Assembly (NCBI GenBank): GCA_028694095.1
Contig: JAQUTZ010000012.1
Span: 1-13,476 of the forward strand
Reading direction: 5' to 3'
Length of the DNA stretch: 13,476 nucleotides
Source of the DNA: Minisyncoccota bacterium
GTDB lineage: Bacteria; Patescibacteriota; Minisyncoccia; Minisyncoccales; MHMH01
Shown: positions 1 to 6,470 of the stretch, one piece after another
How positions within the stretch are numbered: the stretch's first letter is position 1
Layout: every line of letters starts with the position of its first letter
Position numbers and translations under genes: made by a program
Notes under the pieces: generated by a model
Told to the model about the DNA's origin: nothing
The model's database searches: none
What the model saw: the letters and a program-made list of their open reading frames with translations, nothing else

Positions 1-31
1 ATAAGAAGCCTTCATTCTTTCATTGTACAAC

Positions 32-55
32 AAAAAGCCGCCCTTTTCGGCGGCT
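32..55 (-). terminator. Rho-independent terminator after the DUF5679 gene
   Basis: A perfect 7-bp GC-rich stem (36-42 pairs with 49-55) has a 6-nt loop. Read on the minus strand it is followed by TTTTTG. It lies about 40 bases past the stop codon of the small zinc-ribbon gene and closes that unit. Confidence 0.85.
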
Positions 56-96
56 CTTTGATAACGTCTGGAAAGATTTCCGGAAATCTTTCAACT

Positions 97-252
97 TTAG
101 GCTTTGCCCATTATTCGGAACATTTTGGTTCCGCATTTGGGGCACTTGCCGGTCATGGCTTTTCTCTTAACTCCTCCTTTGCCCTTCATCTCAACTTCTT
201 TGGCGTCAGCCATTTCCCTTTTTGCTTTGCATTTAACGCAATAGGCTTCCAT
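97..252 (-). CDS. DUF5679 small zinc-ribbon protein (51 aa)
   Basis: This 51-residue basic protein has an N-terminal CVKC pair (residues 5-8), a Lys-rich middle and a CPKC pair (residues 37-40) followed by GTKMFRI. That layout (YCVKCKxKREM near the N terminus, CPxCGTKMFRI near the C terminus) is what I know as DUF5679, a small family common in CPR bacteria, archaea and phages with no established function. The four Cys should bind one zinc ion and the Lys content suggests nucleic-acid or ribosome contact; both are inference. The ATG start is the only sensible one and has no SD sequence before it. The gene stands alone between a terminator at each side. A 9-bp inverted repeat (291-299/336-344) lies in its leader. 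Confidence 0.85.
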   Translation of the reverse strand: MEAYCVKCKAKREMADAKEVEMKGKGGVKRKAMTGKCPKCGTKMFRIMGKA

Positions 253-290
253 GATAGAAATTGTTTAATTACAAATTCAACCGACCTTTG

Positions 291-344
291 CCCTGTTAAG
301 TGATTTTACTTTATAAAGCTGCTGTAGAACAGTATTTAACAGGG
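291..344. repeat. 9-bp perfect inverted repeat upstream of the DUF5679 gene
   Basis: CCCTGTTAA (291-299) and its exact complement TTAACAGGG (336-344) enclose 36 bases. The loop contains the perfect palindrome CTTTATAAAG and a small CTGT/ACAG hairpin. There is no T-run after it, so it is not a terminator. It lies 39 bases before the start codon, and could be a folded leader RNA or an operator. Confidence 0.5.
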
Positions 345-402
345 TTCACTTTTCCACAGCCTTATTTTAGCTTAAATTACCCTTAAACTCCAGTCAAGCG
401 AA

Positions 403-436
403 AAATAAAAGCGCCTCTCCCTAAAGAAAGGCGCCT
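403..436 (-). terminator. Terminator after the double zinc-ribbon gene
   Basis: A 6-bp GC stem (411-416 with 429-434) is extended by A/T pairs after one mismatch. On the minus strand it is followed by a T-rich run (TTTTATTTTT). It begins 8 bases past the stop codon. Confidence 0.8.
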
Positions 437-443
437 TTAAAAT

Positions 444-710
444 TTAATGTGCGTAATGGAGGAACACTTTACCTCCGCAGTAAGGGCAAGTGCTGAAAGA
501 GGAATGATTTTTGAAAATCGCTTCTGCTATTAAGTTGAATAGGCGCTTAACTTTGTCTTTGCAGTTGCGGCAGTATTTTTCCTGCAGCAGATCGCCGCAA
601 GCCGGGCAGTATTTTATTCTCGATTTATTCAGCTTCGCAAAGCCGTTCCCCTTCGATACCTGAAATTCCTCTTTGCAGTCTTCGCATTTATAAAGATAGT
701 TTTTTGGCAA
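444..710 (-). CDS. Small protein with four CxxC knuckles (double zinc ribbon)
   Basis: I do not recognise this 88-residue protein as a named family. Four CxxC pairs occur at residues 9-12, 35-38, 47-50 and 75-78, enough for two treble-clef or ribbon zinc sites, perhaps pairing 9/12 with 35/38 and 47/50 with 75/78. The segments between are Lys-rich, which suits nucleic-acid or protein binding. There is no signal peptide or membrane helix. The start is a TTG at 710, placed four bases after AGGGGG, the only good SD here. The stop codon of a possible 18-residue upstream ORF (720-776) abuts that SD, so translation may be coupled. A terminator follows directly, and a TTGACA promoter overlaps the end of the preceding glycosylase gene. 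Confidence 0.7.
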   Translation of the reverse strand: MPKNYLYKCEDCKEEFQVSKGNGFAKLNKSRIKYCPACGDLLQEKYCRNCKDKVKRLFNLIAEAIFKNHSSFSTCPYCGGKVFLHYAH

Positions 711-719
711 TTTTCCCCC

Positions 720-776
720 TCAATCGGTAATATTTTCCGAATATGGAAATCTTGAATTCGGAGGCCCTCTAATCAA
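720..776 (-). CDS. Possible 18-residue leader ORF
   Basis: A TTG codon at 776 sits eight bases after AGGAGG, the strongest SD in the neighbourhood. It opens a frame of 18 codons (MIRGPPNSRFPYSENITD) ending in a TGA at 720-722 that runs into the SD of the zinc-ribbon gene. The same leader sequence with GGAG precedes the GNAT start at 13367, where GGAG clearly serves as an SD. The reading frame is too short for coding statistics, and I know of no homologue. The alternative is an untranslated structured leader. Confidence 0.25.
   Translation of the reverse strand: MIRGPPNSRFPYSENITD
737..761 (-). promoter_or_regulatory. Leader hairpin before the double zinc-ribbon gene
   Basis: CCGAAT (737-742) is complementary to ATTCGG (756-761), with a 13-nt loop that holds a competing TTTCC/GGAAA pair. 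It lies inside the possible leader ORF, 27 bases upstream of the TTG start. No T-run follows. It could couple leader translation to access to the next SD, but this is only a structural observation. Confidence 0.3.
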
Positions 777-814
777 TCCGACTTCCTCCTTTATTTTAAT
801 GTGCGAATATCAAT

Positions 815-844
815 AATTTATCCTAAAACCAAGCTTTTTGTCAA
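815..844 (-). promoter_or_regulatory. Promoter for the double zinc-ribbon gene
   Basis: A perfect TTGACA -35 box (839-844) overlaps the TGA stop of the glycosylase gene. The best -10 is TAAATT (815-820, 18-base spacer) or GATAAA (817-822, 16-base spacer), each 4 of 6 matches. A transcript from here would begin near the CGCACATTAAAA leader element at 794-805. Confidence 0.5.
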
Positions 845-1416
845 CTAAGAAACTTCTTTAAGATTTTAAAGTCCCGCTTAAGGGCCTCTTTCATATTGGC
901 GTTATACACGGCAACGGCCGGATGATATAGGGGGATTAAAACAAAAGAGTCGGTCTTGAACATCCTGCCCTTAATCTTGCTTATTCCCCTTATTTCATCT
1001 TTAAGCCCGTATTTTTCAAAAATGTAAGACGTGGAAAAATTTCCCAAAGTACAAACGACTTTGGGCTTGATTGCTTTGATTTGCTTATCCAAATAGGGCG
1101 TGCAGGCCTCTATTTCTTCCGGCTTGGGATTTCTGTTTTCGGGAGGCCTGTCTTTAAGCAAGTTGGTAATATAAATATCGCCCCTTTCTATTCCTATCGA
1201 GGCTAAAAGCTCGTCCAAAACCCTGCCGGCCGCCCCGCAAAAGGGACGGCCGGTTTTAGCTTCGTTTAAGCCCGGAGCTTCTCCAATAAAGATAATATCG
1301 GCTGAATGGCTGCCCTCTCCTATGACGGGGCAGTATCCGTTTTCCTTTCTGTAGCGGGAAAGCGGGCACTTTCGGCAAGCCAAAACTTCTTCTTTGATTT
1401 TTTTCAATTCGTCCAT
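841..1416 (-). CDS. udg: Family 4 uracil-DNA glycosylase
   Basis: It excises uracil from deaminated DNA in the cytosol as the first step of base excision repair. The 191 residues carry the family 4 signatures: GEAPG (45-49), then TGRPFCGAAGRVL (55-67), and HPA near the C terminus (165-167). Known members bind 4Fe-4S through four Cys. Here C14, C17 and C105 are in the expected places, but the third position, normally the Cys in KCRPP, is Asp89 (AAA GAC AGG). C60 and C122 are extra. I chose the ATG at 1416, one base after the SDR stop, because it matches the usual family start. An in-frame ATG at 1440 would add 8 residues and overlap the SDR gene. Last gene of the operon. Confidence 0.9.
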   Translation of the reverse strand: MDELKKIKEEVLACRKCPLSRYRKENGYCPVIGEGSHSADIIFIGEAPGLNEAKTGRPFCGAAGRVLDELLASIGIERGDIYITNLLKDRPPENRNPKPEEIEACTPYLDKQIKAIKPKVVCTLGNFSTSYIFEKYGLKDEIRGISKIKGRMFKTDSFVLIPLYHPAVAVYNANMKEALKRDFKILKKFLS

Positions 1417-1417
1417 T

Positions 1418-2176
1418 TTAAGTGGCAAGCCAGCCTCCATCTACTACCACGGTGGAACCGGTCATGTAAGAAGCGGCGTCTGAGGCCAGGAATAAAACGA
1501 GGTTAGAGACCTCTTCGGGTTTGCCCATTCGGTTCATCGGTATTTTAGCTAGGGTCTGCTTAAGCAAGTCGGGATTGTCCTGTGCGGCTTCTGACATTGG
1601 AGTTTCAATGGCTCCCGGAGAAACGGCATTAACTCTGATATTCTGCCCTGCCAGTTCAACTGCCAAAGTCTCAGTGAAAGCCACCACCCCGCCTTTAGAG
1701 GCACAGTAGTGGGCCAATCCGGGCATTCCTCCTCCGACTTGTCCCATTTCCACGGAAGCGATATTGACTATCGAGCCGCCCTTTTGCTTAATCATTTCCT
1801 TTACGGCCGCCTGGGCGCAGAGGAAATACCCCTTAAGATTAACTTCCATCATTTTATCCCAGTCCTTTTCGGTCATCTCCACAAACGGTTTAAAATCGAC
1901 TATGCCCGCGTTGTTAACGAGGATATCGAGCTTGCCCCATTTGTCGACTGCCGCCTGAACCATCTTATCCACCTCTTCTTTGCTGGTAACGTCGCATTTT
2001 ACGGCAATCGCTTCTCCTCCGCTCTTTTCTATCTCTTTTACCACTCCTTCGCACTCTTCCTGAGATATGTCGGAAACCACGACTTTGGCTCCGGCTCCAG
2101 CAAAAGCTAATGCGTGAGTTCTTCCCATTCCCCTCCTGGCGCCTGTGATTATGGCAACTTTGTTTTTTAGATCCAT
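1418..2176 (-). CDS. Short-chain dehydrogenase/reductase (classical SDR)
   Basis: A 251-residue NAD(P)-dependent oxidoreductase with the full classical SDR set: TGARRGMG at residues 11-18 for the cofactor, NNAG at 88-91, and the tetrad N113, S141, Y157, K161 (YCASK). Asp36 at the end of the second strand suggests NAD rather than NADP. The sequence resembles the FabG/glucose-1-dehydrogenase type, but the substrate cannot be read from it. The start is the ATG at 2176, where MDLKNKVAIITG gives the standard N terminus. A TTG at 2215 would add 13 residues overlapping the ZIP gene and is less likely. It lies 28 bases after ZIP and one base before the glycosylase start, so the two downstream genes are probably translationally linked. 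Confidence 0.9.
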   Translation of the reverse strand: MDLKNKVAIITGARRGMGRTHALAFAGAGAKVVVSDISQEECEGVVKEIEKSGGEAIAVKCDVTSKEEVDKMVQAAVDKWGKLDILVNNAGIVDFKPFVEMTEKDWDKMMEVNLKGYFLCAQAAVKEMIKQKGGSIVNIASVEMGQVGGGMPGLAHYCASKGGVVAFTETLAVELAGQNIRVNAVSPGAIETPMSEAAQDNPDLLKQTLAKIPMNRMGKPEEVSNLVLFLASDAASYMTGSTVVVDGGWLAT

Positions 2177-2204
2177 ATAAAAAATATTCTTGTTAACCGA
2201 CCTT

Positions 2205-2957
2205 TTATTCTCCAATTAATTTTATCACAAACATCAAGGATATGCCTAGCGCGAATATCAAAAAATAAAGGAGGGATTCGGGAACCGCAGCTTTCTTCTT
2301 AATTTCCGGGATTAAATCCGAAGAAGCGATATAGATGAAATTCCCGGCTGCGAAGGGAAGAAGAAAAACAATGGATTGTCCGATACTCTCTGCTAAAAAG
2401 AATCCCGCTACTCCTCCCAAAATAACGGTACTGGCGGAAACGAAATTAAGCAGAAGGGCTTTAGTTTTTTTAAACCCTCCGTAAACTAGTATCCCGAAAT
2501 CCCCTATTTCTTGGGGAATTTCATGAAGGGCCACCGCCAAAGCGGTAACTACGCCCACCGGCCAGGCAACAACAAAGGAAGCGGCAATAATTATTCCGTC
2601 GATGAAATTATGCACTGCGTCGGAAACCAGCACCAAATAGGAAAAAGGCATAATTTCAGGATGGGCCTTTTGGTGATGATGGTGCCATTTTATGAAATTT
2701 TCCAGGATATAGAAAACCACGAAGCCCAAAATAGCGTAAAGAAAAACCGTTACAGACTTTTCTTCTCCGACCATTTCAACCGCTTCAGGCAAAAGATGCA
2801 AAAAAGCTCCGCCGATAAGAGCGCCGGCTGAAAAAGAGACTAAAACTAAAAGCAGCCTGTCTAAAAGCTTTTCCTTTAAAAACAAAGCAAAAGCCCCTAT
2901 AAGAGCTATCAAGCTGATGCAAAAAGTACTGATGAGGATATAAAATAGGGGGCTCAT
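2205..2957 (-). CDS. ZIP family divalent metal transporter
   Basis: A 250-residue polytopic protein that should import Zn2+ or another divalent metal into the cytosol. The two ZIP metal helices are clear: HNFIDG (H116, D120) and HEIPQEIGD (H145, E146, E150). A His-rich loop (HHHH at 92-95, H99) precedes them as in many ZIPs. About eight hydrophobic segments can be seen, and an HLLPE motif sits at 54-58. Its ATG overlaps the TGA of the CDF gene by four bases (ATGA), indicating translational coupling. An importer made together with an exporter is notable, because they may serve different metals or act as a balanced set. Confidence 0.93.
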   Translation of the reverse strand: MSPLFYILISTFCISLIALIGAFALFLKEKLLDRLLLVLVSFSAGALIGGAFLHLLPEAVEMVGEEKSVTVFLYAILGFVVFYILENFIKWHHHHQKAHPEIMPFSYLVLVSDAVHNFIDGIIIAASFVVAWPVGVVTALAVALHEIPQEIGDFGILVYGGFKKTKALLLNFVSASTVILGGVAGFFLAESIGQSIVFLLPFAAGNFIYIASSDLIPEIKKKAAVPESLLYFLIFALGISLMFVIKLIGE

Positions 2958-4195
2958 TTTATAATATCCGCCAGTTTTTTATCTTTTTGAATAACCGTTA
3001 TCTTAATGCCCATCCCTTCGGCGTTTTCTCTTGCGCCTTCGCCGATCGATTTGGTTATTATCTCATCGGGCTTAACAGACCTAACCATTCTCATCCCCCA
3101 TCCCTGCTCCGGGCTGAAACTAGGATTGCTTATCGTTTCTTTATGGACTATCTTGCCATCTTTTTTATCTATTATCAGATACTCGGGAGCGCCGAAGTCT
3201 TTATAAATCTCGTTATCTTTAACTGGAATCGCTATCCTGTAGCCTTCTTTTGGAGGACCAATTTCTTCTATAAAGCCTCCCCTCTTCTGCCTGAACCTGA
3301 ATCTTCCCGCGCCCCTTCCGAATCCGGACCACTCCGGCTTAATTGCCCCCTCCTTTAAATTATGGCTCTCAAGCTTAACGACAACGTATTTAAGCTCGCT
3401 TATATCAGCTAAAAGCTTGTCCTGGAGTTTTTTGGAAATGGTTTCCGCCTCGTCCAGCTTCATACGCGGGTCAAAGCCCAGGGACAGCTCCCCGAAAACT
3501 GCCGGTCCTATTTTTTTAGTCTTCACGTCGTCCAGGGGAATCTTCATATCCTGACAAACCTTCTTTATTTTTTCTTCGGTTCTAACATCCCTTACGCCCA
3601 CTAAATTATCCGAAACCTCTTTGCCGATACCCAAGCTTTCTTTTAATATATATATTCCTATGAGTATGGCTAAAATGCCGTCGGCCGCAGGAAAGAATCT
3701 TATTAAAAATAATCCCGCCAAGACCCCTACTGAAGATATGGCGTCGGCCCGGGAGTGCTTGGCGTCCCCTATTAATGCCAGGCTCTCTCCCTCCTTCCCG
3801 TAACGGAACTTAATCCTGGCCATCACTTCGTTGATAACGATTGAAGCTATAACGACCGCGTACCCCCACATATTAATATCAACCTCCTCCGGAGAGATAA
3901 GCTGGGTTATTCCTTCATAAATAATCCAGCCGCCGGTAACCGCAAGAAGCAAAGCCACAATCAACCCGGCCAAAGTCTCTTTCGCGTAATGACCGTAAGG
4001 ATGCTTTACGTCAGCCGGTTTTTGAGAAGACCTGATGCCCAGAAAAGTAACGAACGAGGAAAGAACGTCCAAAGTGGAATGGATTCCGTCGGCTATAAGG
4101 GTGGCGCTGTTGGATAGAAGCCCGACAAAAAGCTTGCTCGCTCCCAAGAGCACGTTTACAAAAGTACTAATTATGGAAACTTTTTCCTTATCCAT
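2954..4195 (-). CDS. CDF cation exporter fused to a NifX/NifB-type domain
   Basis: A 413-residue protein with two modules. Residues 1 to about 285 form a cation diffusion facilitator: six membrane segments, ADGIHSTLD in TM2, KHPYGH after it, GDAKHSRAD in TM5, and a cytosolic C-terminal domain. The likely transport site is H39, D43, H147, D151, an HD-HD set that favours Zn2+. After a Gly/Arg/Phe-rich linker, residues about 315-405 (YRIAIPV...DFGAPEYLIID...) look like the dinitrogenase iron-molybdenum cofactor fold of NifX/NafY, without nitrogenase genes nearby. CDF proteins normally end near 300 residues. The added domain may sense or buffer metal on the cytosolic side; that is inference. It starts 23 bases after the Trx-CcdA gene and overlaps the ZIP gene. 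Confidence 0.9.
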   Translation of the reverse strand: MDKEKVSIISTFVNVLLGASKLFVGLLSNSATLIADGIHSTLDVLSSFVTFLGIRSSQKPADVKHPYGHYAKETLAGLIVALLLAVTGGWIIYEGITQLISPEEVDINMWGYAVVIASIVINEVMARIKFRYGKEGESLALIGDAKHSRADAISSVGVLAGLFLIRFFPAADGILAILIGIYILKESLGIGKEVSDNLVGVRDVRTEEKIKKVCQDMKIPLDDVKTKKIGPAVFGELSLGFDPRMKLDEAETISKKLQDKLLADISELKYVVVKLESHNLKEGAIKPEWSGFGRGAGRFRFRQKRGGFIEEIGPPKEGYRIAIPVKDNEIYKDFGAPEYLIIDKKDGKIVHKETISNPSFSPEQGWGMRMVRSVKPDEIITKSIGEGARENAEGMGIKITVIQKDKKLADIIK

Positions 4196-4218
4196 TATTT
4201 AATTCTATCACTATGGCC

Positions 4219-5364
4219 CTAAAAGCCAATTAAGTAATAAGCTCCGAAGAAAAAGAGAATGATCGCCTCAATCAAAGTAATCCAGGTAACGTATTTGTTT
4301 TGGGTAATCCAGAGTTTCATATTCAAAACCGCCACCAAAAAGACGATAACCTCGTCCAGCATATAGAAAAAGACGAAAAGGGCTATATAGGAAAGATAAG
4401 ACAAAGAAGAAAGTCCGGCGTTGGCTAAAATTCCGGCAAAAACAACGGGCACTGCCGCCGAACAGGGAAACTCAACCACGGTAATCAGCCCGGCAAAAAA
4501 CAAGACCGTCAGGAATATAAGAAAGATATTCCTTTTTTGCTTGAAGGACTCCTCCAGCCTTCCGGAAAACTTTGAAATAAGCTTATTTCCTGCTCCCATT
4601 TCGCAAGTCGGTCCGTACTTCTTAAACTTAATAAACTGCTTTAAAAAATACGCGCCCCCTGCCGCTGCCAGCAATCCTATGGTAATTTCCATAGCCCTTA
4701 AGTAAGGGGCCATGAAAGAAAATAGCTTGTACCAAAAGCCTATAAGCAGCCCGTAAACCAAGGCGGTGGTAAGAATAAAAGTCAATCCGAAGATAATAAT
4801 TTTGCTCCTAGAACCTAGAGATAAAACCAAAGCCAGAATTAATATCAACGCCCCCAAAGAGCAAACGTTAAATCCGTCTAAAAATCCCAGAACGGCGGCC
4901 AAAGCCGGCAAAGAATAATCCCCGGCGTCAATCTCCCCAATGATTGGCAAGCTTATTTTATTCCCATTTTCAGATTCATTTTCCGCGTTCCCCAACTGCC
5001 TTTGTATGGACGATTCTATCCGCCCTCCGACACTATCGTCGAACCCGAGAAAAAATTCGTCTCCCATAAAGGTTATGGGGACCAGGCCTAAATACCTTTC
5101 CGTACCGTATTGCTCATTCAATTCTAAATATAAATCGCGATAGTCATTATCGGTTATCAGATGACGGTTTATTGTCAGCCCGGGATATTCGCCTTCTATT
5201 TTATCCAGAAAGGCGTTCTCAGCTGCGCAATGCGGGCAGGTTTCGCTGTAAAAGAAAAACATCTCAAGCTGGTCTTCTTGAGCCGAGGCAAAACCGGCGC
5301 CAAACAAAAAAAGCGCGGAAAACAATAAAGCTGAGATGCGTTTTTTATTCAGAAAAAACATCAT
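4219..5364 (-). CDS. Secreted thioredoxin domain fused to a CcdA/DsbD-like membrane domain
   Basis: It probably carries electrons from cytosolic thioredoxin across the membrane to thiol proteins outside. Residues 1-28 form a signal peptide ending in ASA. Residues about 32-125 are a thioredoxin-like domain with CPHC (43-46) and a later LVPITF, the cis-Pro region. The rest has six or more membrane helices of the DsbD/CcdA type, with one Cys in each key helix: C168 in FNVCS and C301 in EFPCS. C254 lies in a loop. Length is 381 residues from the ATG at 5364; the frame is open to 5466, but that would overlap the SdpI gene and bury the signal peptide. There is no clear SD. In DsbD the thioredoxin part is at the C terminus, so the order here is reversed. 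Confidence 0.85.
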   Translation of the reverse strand: MMFFLNKKRISALLFSALFLFGAGFASAQEDQLEMFFFYSETCPHCAAENAFLDKIEGEYPGLTINRHLITDNDYRDLYLELNEQYGTERYLGLVPITFMGDEFFLGFDDSVGGRIESSIQRQLGNAENESENGNKISLPIIGEIDAGDYSLPALAAVLGFLDGFNVCSLGALILILALVLSLGSRSKIIIFGLTFILTTALVYGLLIGFWYKLFSFMAPYLRAMEITIGLLAAAGGAYFLKQFIKFKKYGPTCEMGAGNKLISKFSGRLEESFKQKRNIFLIFLTVLFFAGLITVVEFPCSAAVPVVFAGILANAGLSSLSYLSYIALFVFFYMLDEVIVFLVAVLNMKLWITQNKYVTWITLIEAIILFFFGAYYLIGF

Positions 5365-5398
5365 TGATAATATTAACAGGAAAACCGGCCCCTGTACA

Positions 5399-6043
5399 TT
5401 AAGAACTAATGTTCCGGATTTTCCGGTATTCAAGATAAGAATAGAGAAAAGTATAAAAAGCTGCAAACAAAACCGGGCCCATAATAAAGGCCATGGCGTA
5501 TTCCTCGAAGGCCAGCCCGAGGAGGGCTATGATGCCGGCTGCCTTAAAAAGCCGGCCCCCCAACCGATGGGTCTTATCCCAAACCTCTTCGCTGCTCATC
5601 GTCCAGGGCGTTCTGATTCCAACAAACCAATTCCTTTTGGCGTTTTCAATCATTACTCCGCAATAATAAAAAAGGACGGCCATGGAGGGAATCATAAAAA
5701 GAGTAAAGTTGAAAGTTTTCCCTAAATTCCAGGCAATAGTTAAACCGTAGATATACAGAAAATAAAGGCTGAAAAGCACAATGAATCCGTCGAAATACTT
5801 CCTAAACTTTTCGATATTGCCCTTTAGAGGGTCTATTTTGGGAATTATTGCGAGAAGAAGGAAAACCCCTAAAAGGATGAAGGGCAGTAAAAATGCCCCC
5901 CAAAATTTAGACATATAGCCGTCCACTTCTCCTTGGTCGTTCCAATGAGATGCCATTCTATCCGGCAACTGAGGATAAAAATAGGCGCCGGCAGCGAAAG
6001 ATAATAAAATAATGAAAATAACCGCTAAATAACTCTTTTTCAT
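5399..6043 (-). CDS. SdpI/DUF1648 family membrane protein
   Basis: A 214-residue protein with about six membrane helices. The N-terminal DUF1648 part is plain: PQLPDRMASHWNDQGEVDGY at residues 25-44, followed by a hydrophobic stretch. The SdpI part follows with NWFVGIRTPWTMSSEEVW, then HRLGG. In Bacillus, SdpI confers immunity to the SdpC cannibalism toxin and acts as a signal-transducing receptor; no SdpC-like toxin or ArsR-type repressor is visible here, so an immunity role is not supported by context. The ATG overlaps the TGA of the upstream 4-TM gene by four bases, and the gene precedes the thioredoxin-CcdA gene by 34 bases. Confidence 0.85.
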   Translation of the reverse strand: MKKSYLAVIFIILLSFAAGAYFYPQLPDRMASHWNDQGEVDGYMSKFWGAFLLPFILLGVFLLLAIIPKIDPLKGNIEKFRKYFDGFIVLFSLYFLYIYGLTIAWNLGKTFNFTLFMIPSMAVLFYYCGVMIENAKRNWFVGIRTPWTMSSEEVWDKTHRLGGRLFKAAGIIALLGLAFEEYAMAFIMGPVLFAAFYTFLYSYLEYRKIRNISS

Positions 6044-6462
6044 TTTCGTTTAATAAGGGTAATAATTGTCCCCACCATTCCGACCACAAAAAGCGCCGGG
6101 AAGACTATTACGGCAAGAATAAAGAAAAACGGCTCATCTCCCAATCCGGTCCTTTCCCAAAAATCCTGGCCGAGCAAGAAAGTCATTATGCCGTAAATAA
6201 AATTGTGCAAAAGTATGCTTAGAAAAACTCCTGTTGCCGAGGAGGCGGTTAATATAAGAAACTTCCTGGAACGTCCGCCGCCGCCTTTTTTCAATAGCGC
6301 ATAAAGAAGAATCAAACCAAGAATGAGGAAAACAGCAAAAGGAGCAAGGAACCAGAAAGAACCCCTGAATATTTCTCTTAAGGGCGGACAGAAGAAGATG
6401 GCTATTATAAAAGCGAAGTTAGCCGCCAGCAGCCAGAATATTTTTATAACGTGGTTTTTCAT
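6040..6462 (-). CDS. Conserved four-helix membrane protein, function unknown
   Basis: I do not recognise this family by name. The 140 residues are mostly hydrophobic: helices at about 7-24, 36-56, 68-96 and 112-136, with a basic GGGGRSRK loop between the second and third. The segment LLHNFIYGI followed by DEPFFFILAV looks conserved in style. It is the first gene of the operon and overlaps the SdpI gene by ATGA, so it is probably a partner of the SdpI protein in the membrane. A consensus TATAAT at 6471-6476 leaves only eight bases before the ATG, so the transcript may be leaderless. Confidence 0.7.
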   Translation of the reverse strand: MKNHVIKIFWLLAANFAFIIAIFFCPPLREIFRGSFWFLAPFAVFLILGLILLYALLKKGGGGRSRKFLILTASSATGVFLSILLHNFIYGIMTFLLGQDFWERTGLGDEPFFFILAVIVFPALFVVGMVGTIITLIKRK

Positions 6463-6470
6463 CTTTTTTT

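Noticed and set aside
58..303. 81-residue plus-strand ORF across the DUF5679 gene
   Set aside because: It is antisense to a clear four-Cys zinc-ribbon gene with its own terminator, and its translation shows no domain.
350..358. TTTTCCACA, similar to a DnaA box, in A/T-rich intergenic DNA; possible replication origin
   Set aside because: A single near-match with no cluster of boxes and no dnaA, dnaN or other replication gene nearby.
441..450. Third copy of the CGCACATTAA sequence found in the two leaders
   Set aside because: It is made by the last codons and stop of the zinc-ribbon gene, has no TTGACA before it and no SD after it, so it looks like chance.
1709..2110. 133-residue plus-strand ORF inside the SDR gene
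   Set aside because: It is antisense to a gene with a full set of SDR catalytic motifs; no recognisable domain of its own.
2987..3358. 123-residue plus-strand ORF in the NifX-like region of the CDF gene
   Set aside because: The minus frame continues without break from the CDF domain into a recognisable NifX-like domain, so the fusion is real and the plus ORF is not needed.
5336..5725. 129-residue plus-strand ORF across the SdpI gene
   Set aside because: It is a shadow of the DUF1648/SdpI coding frame, whose motifs are unmistakable.
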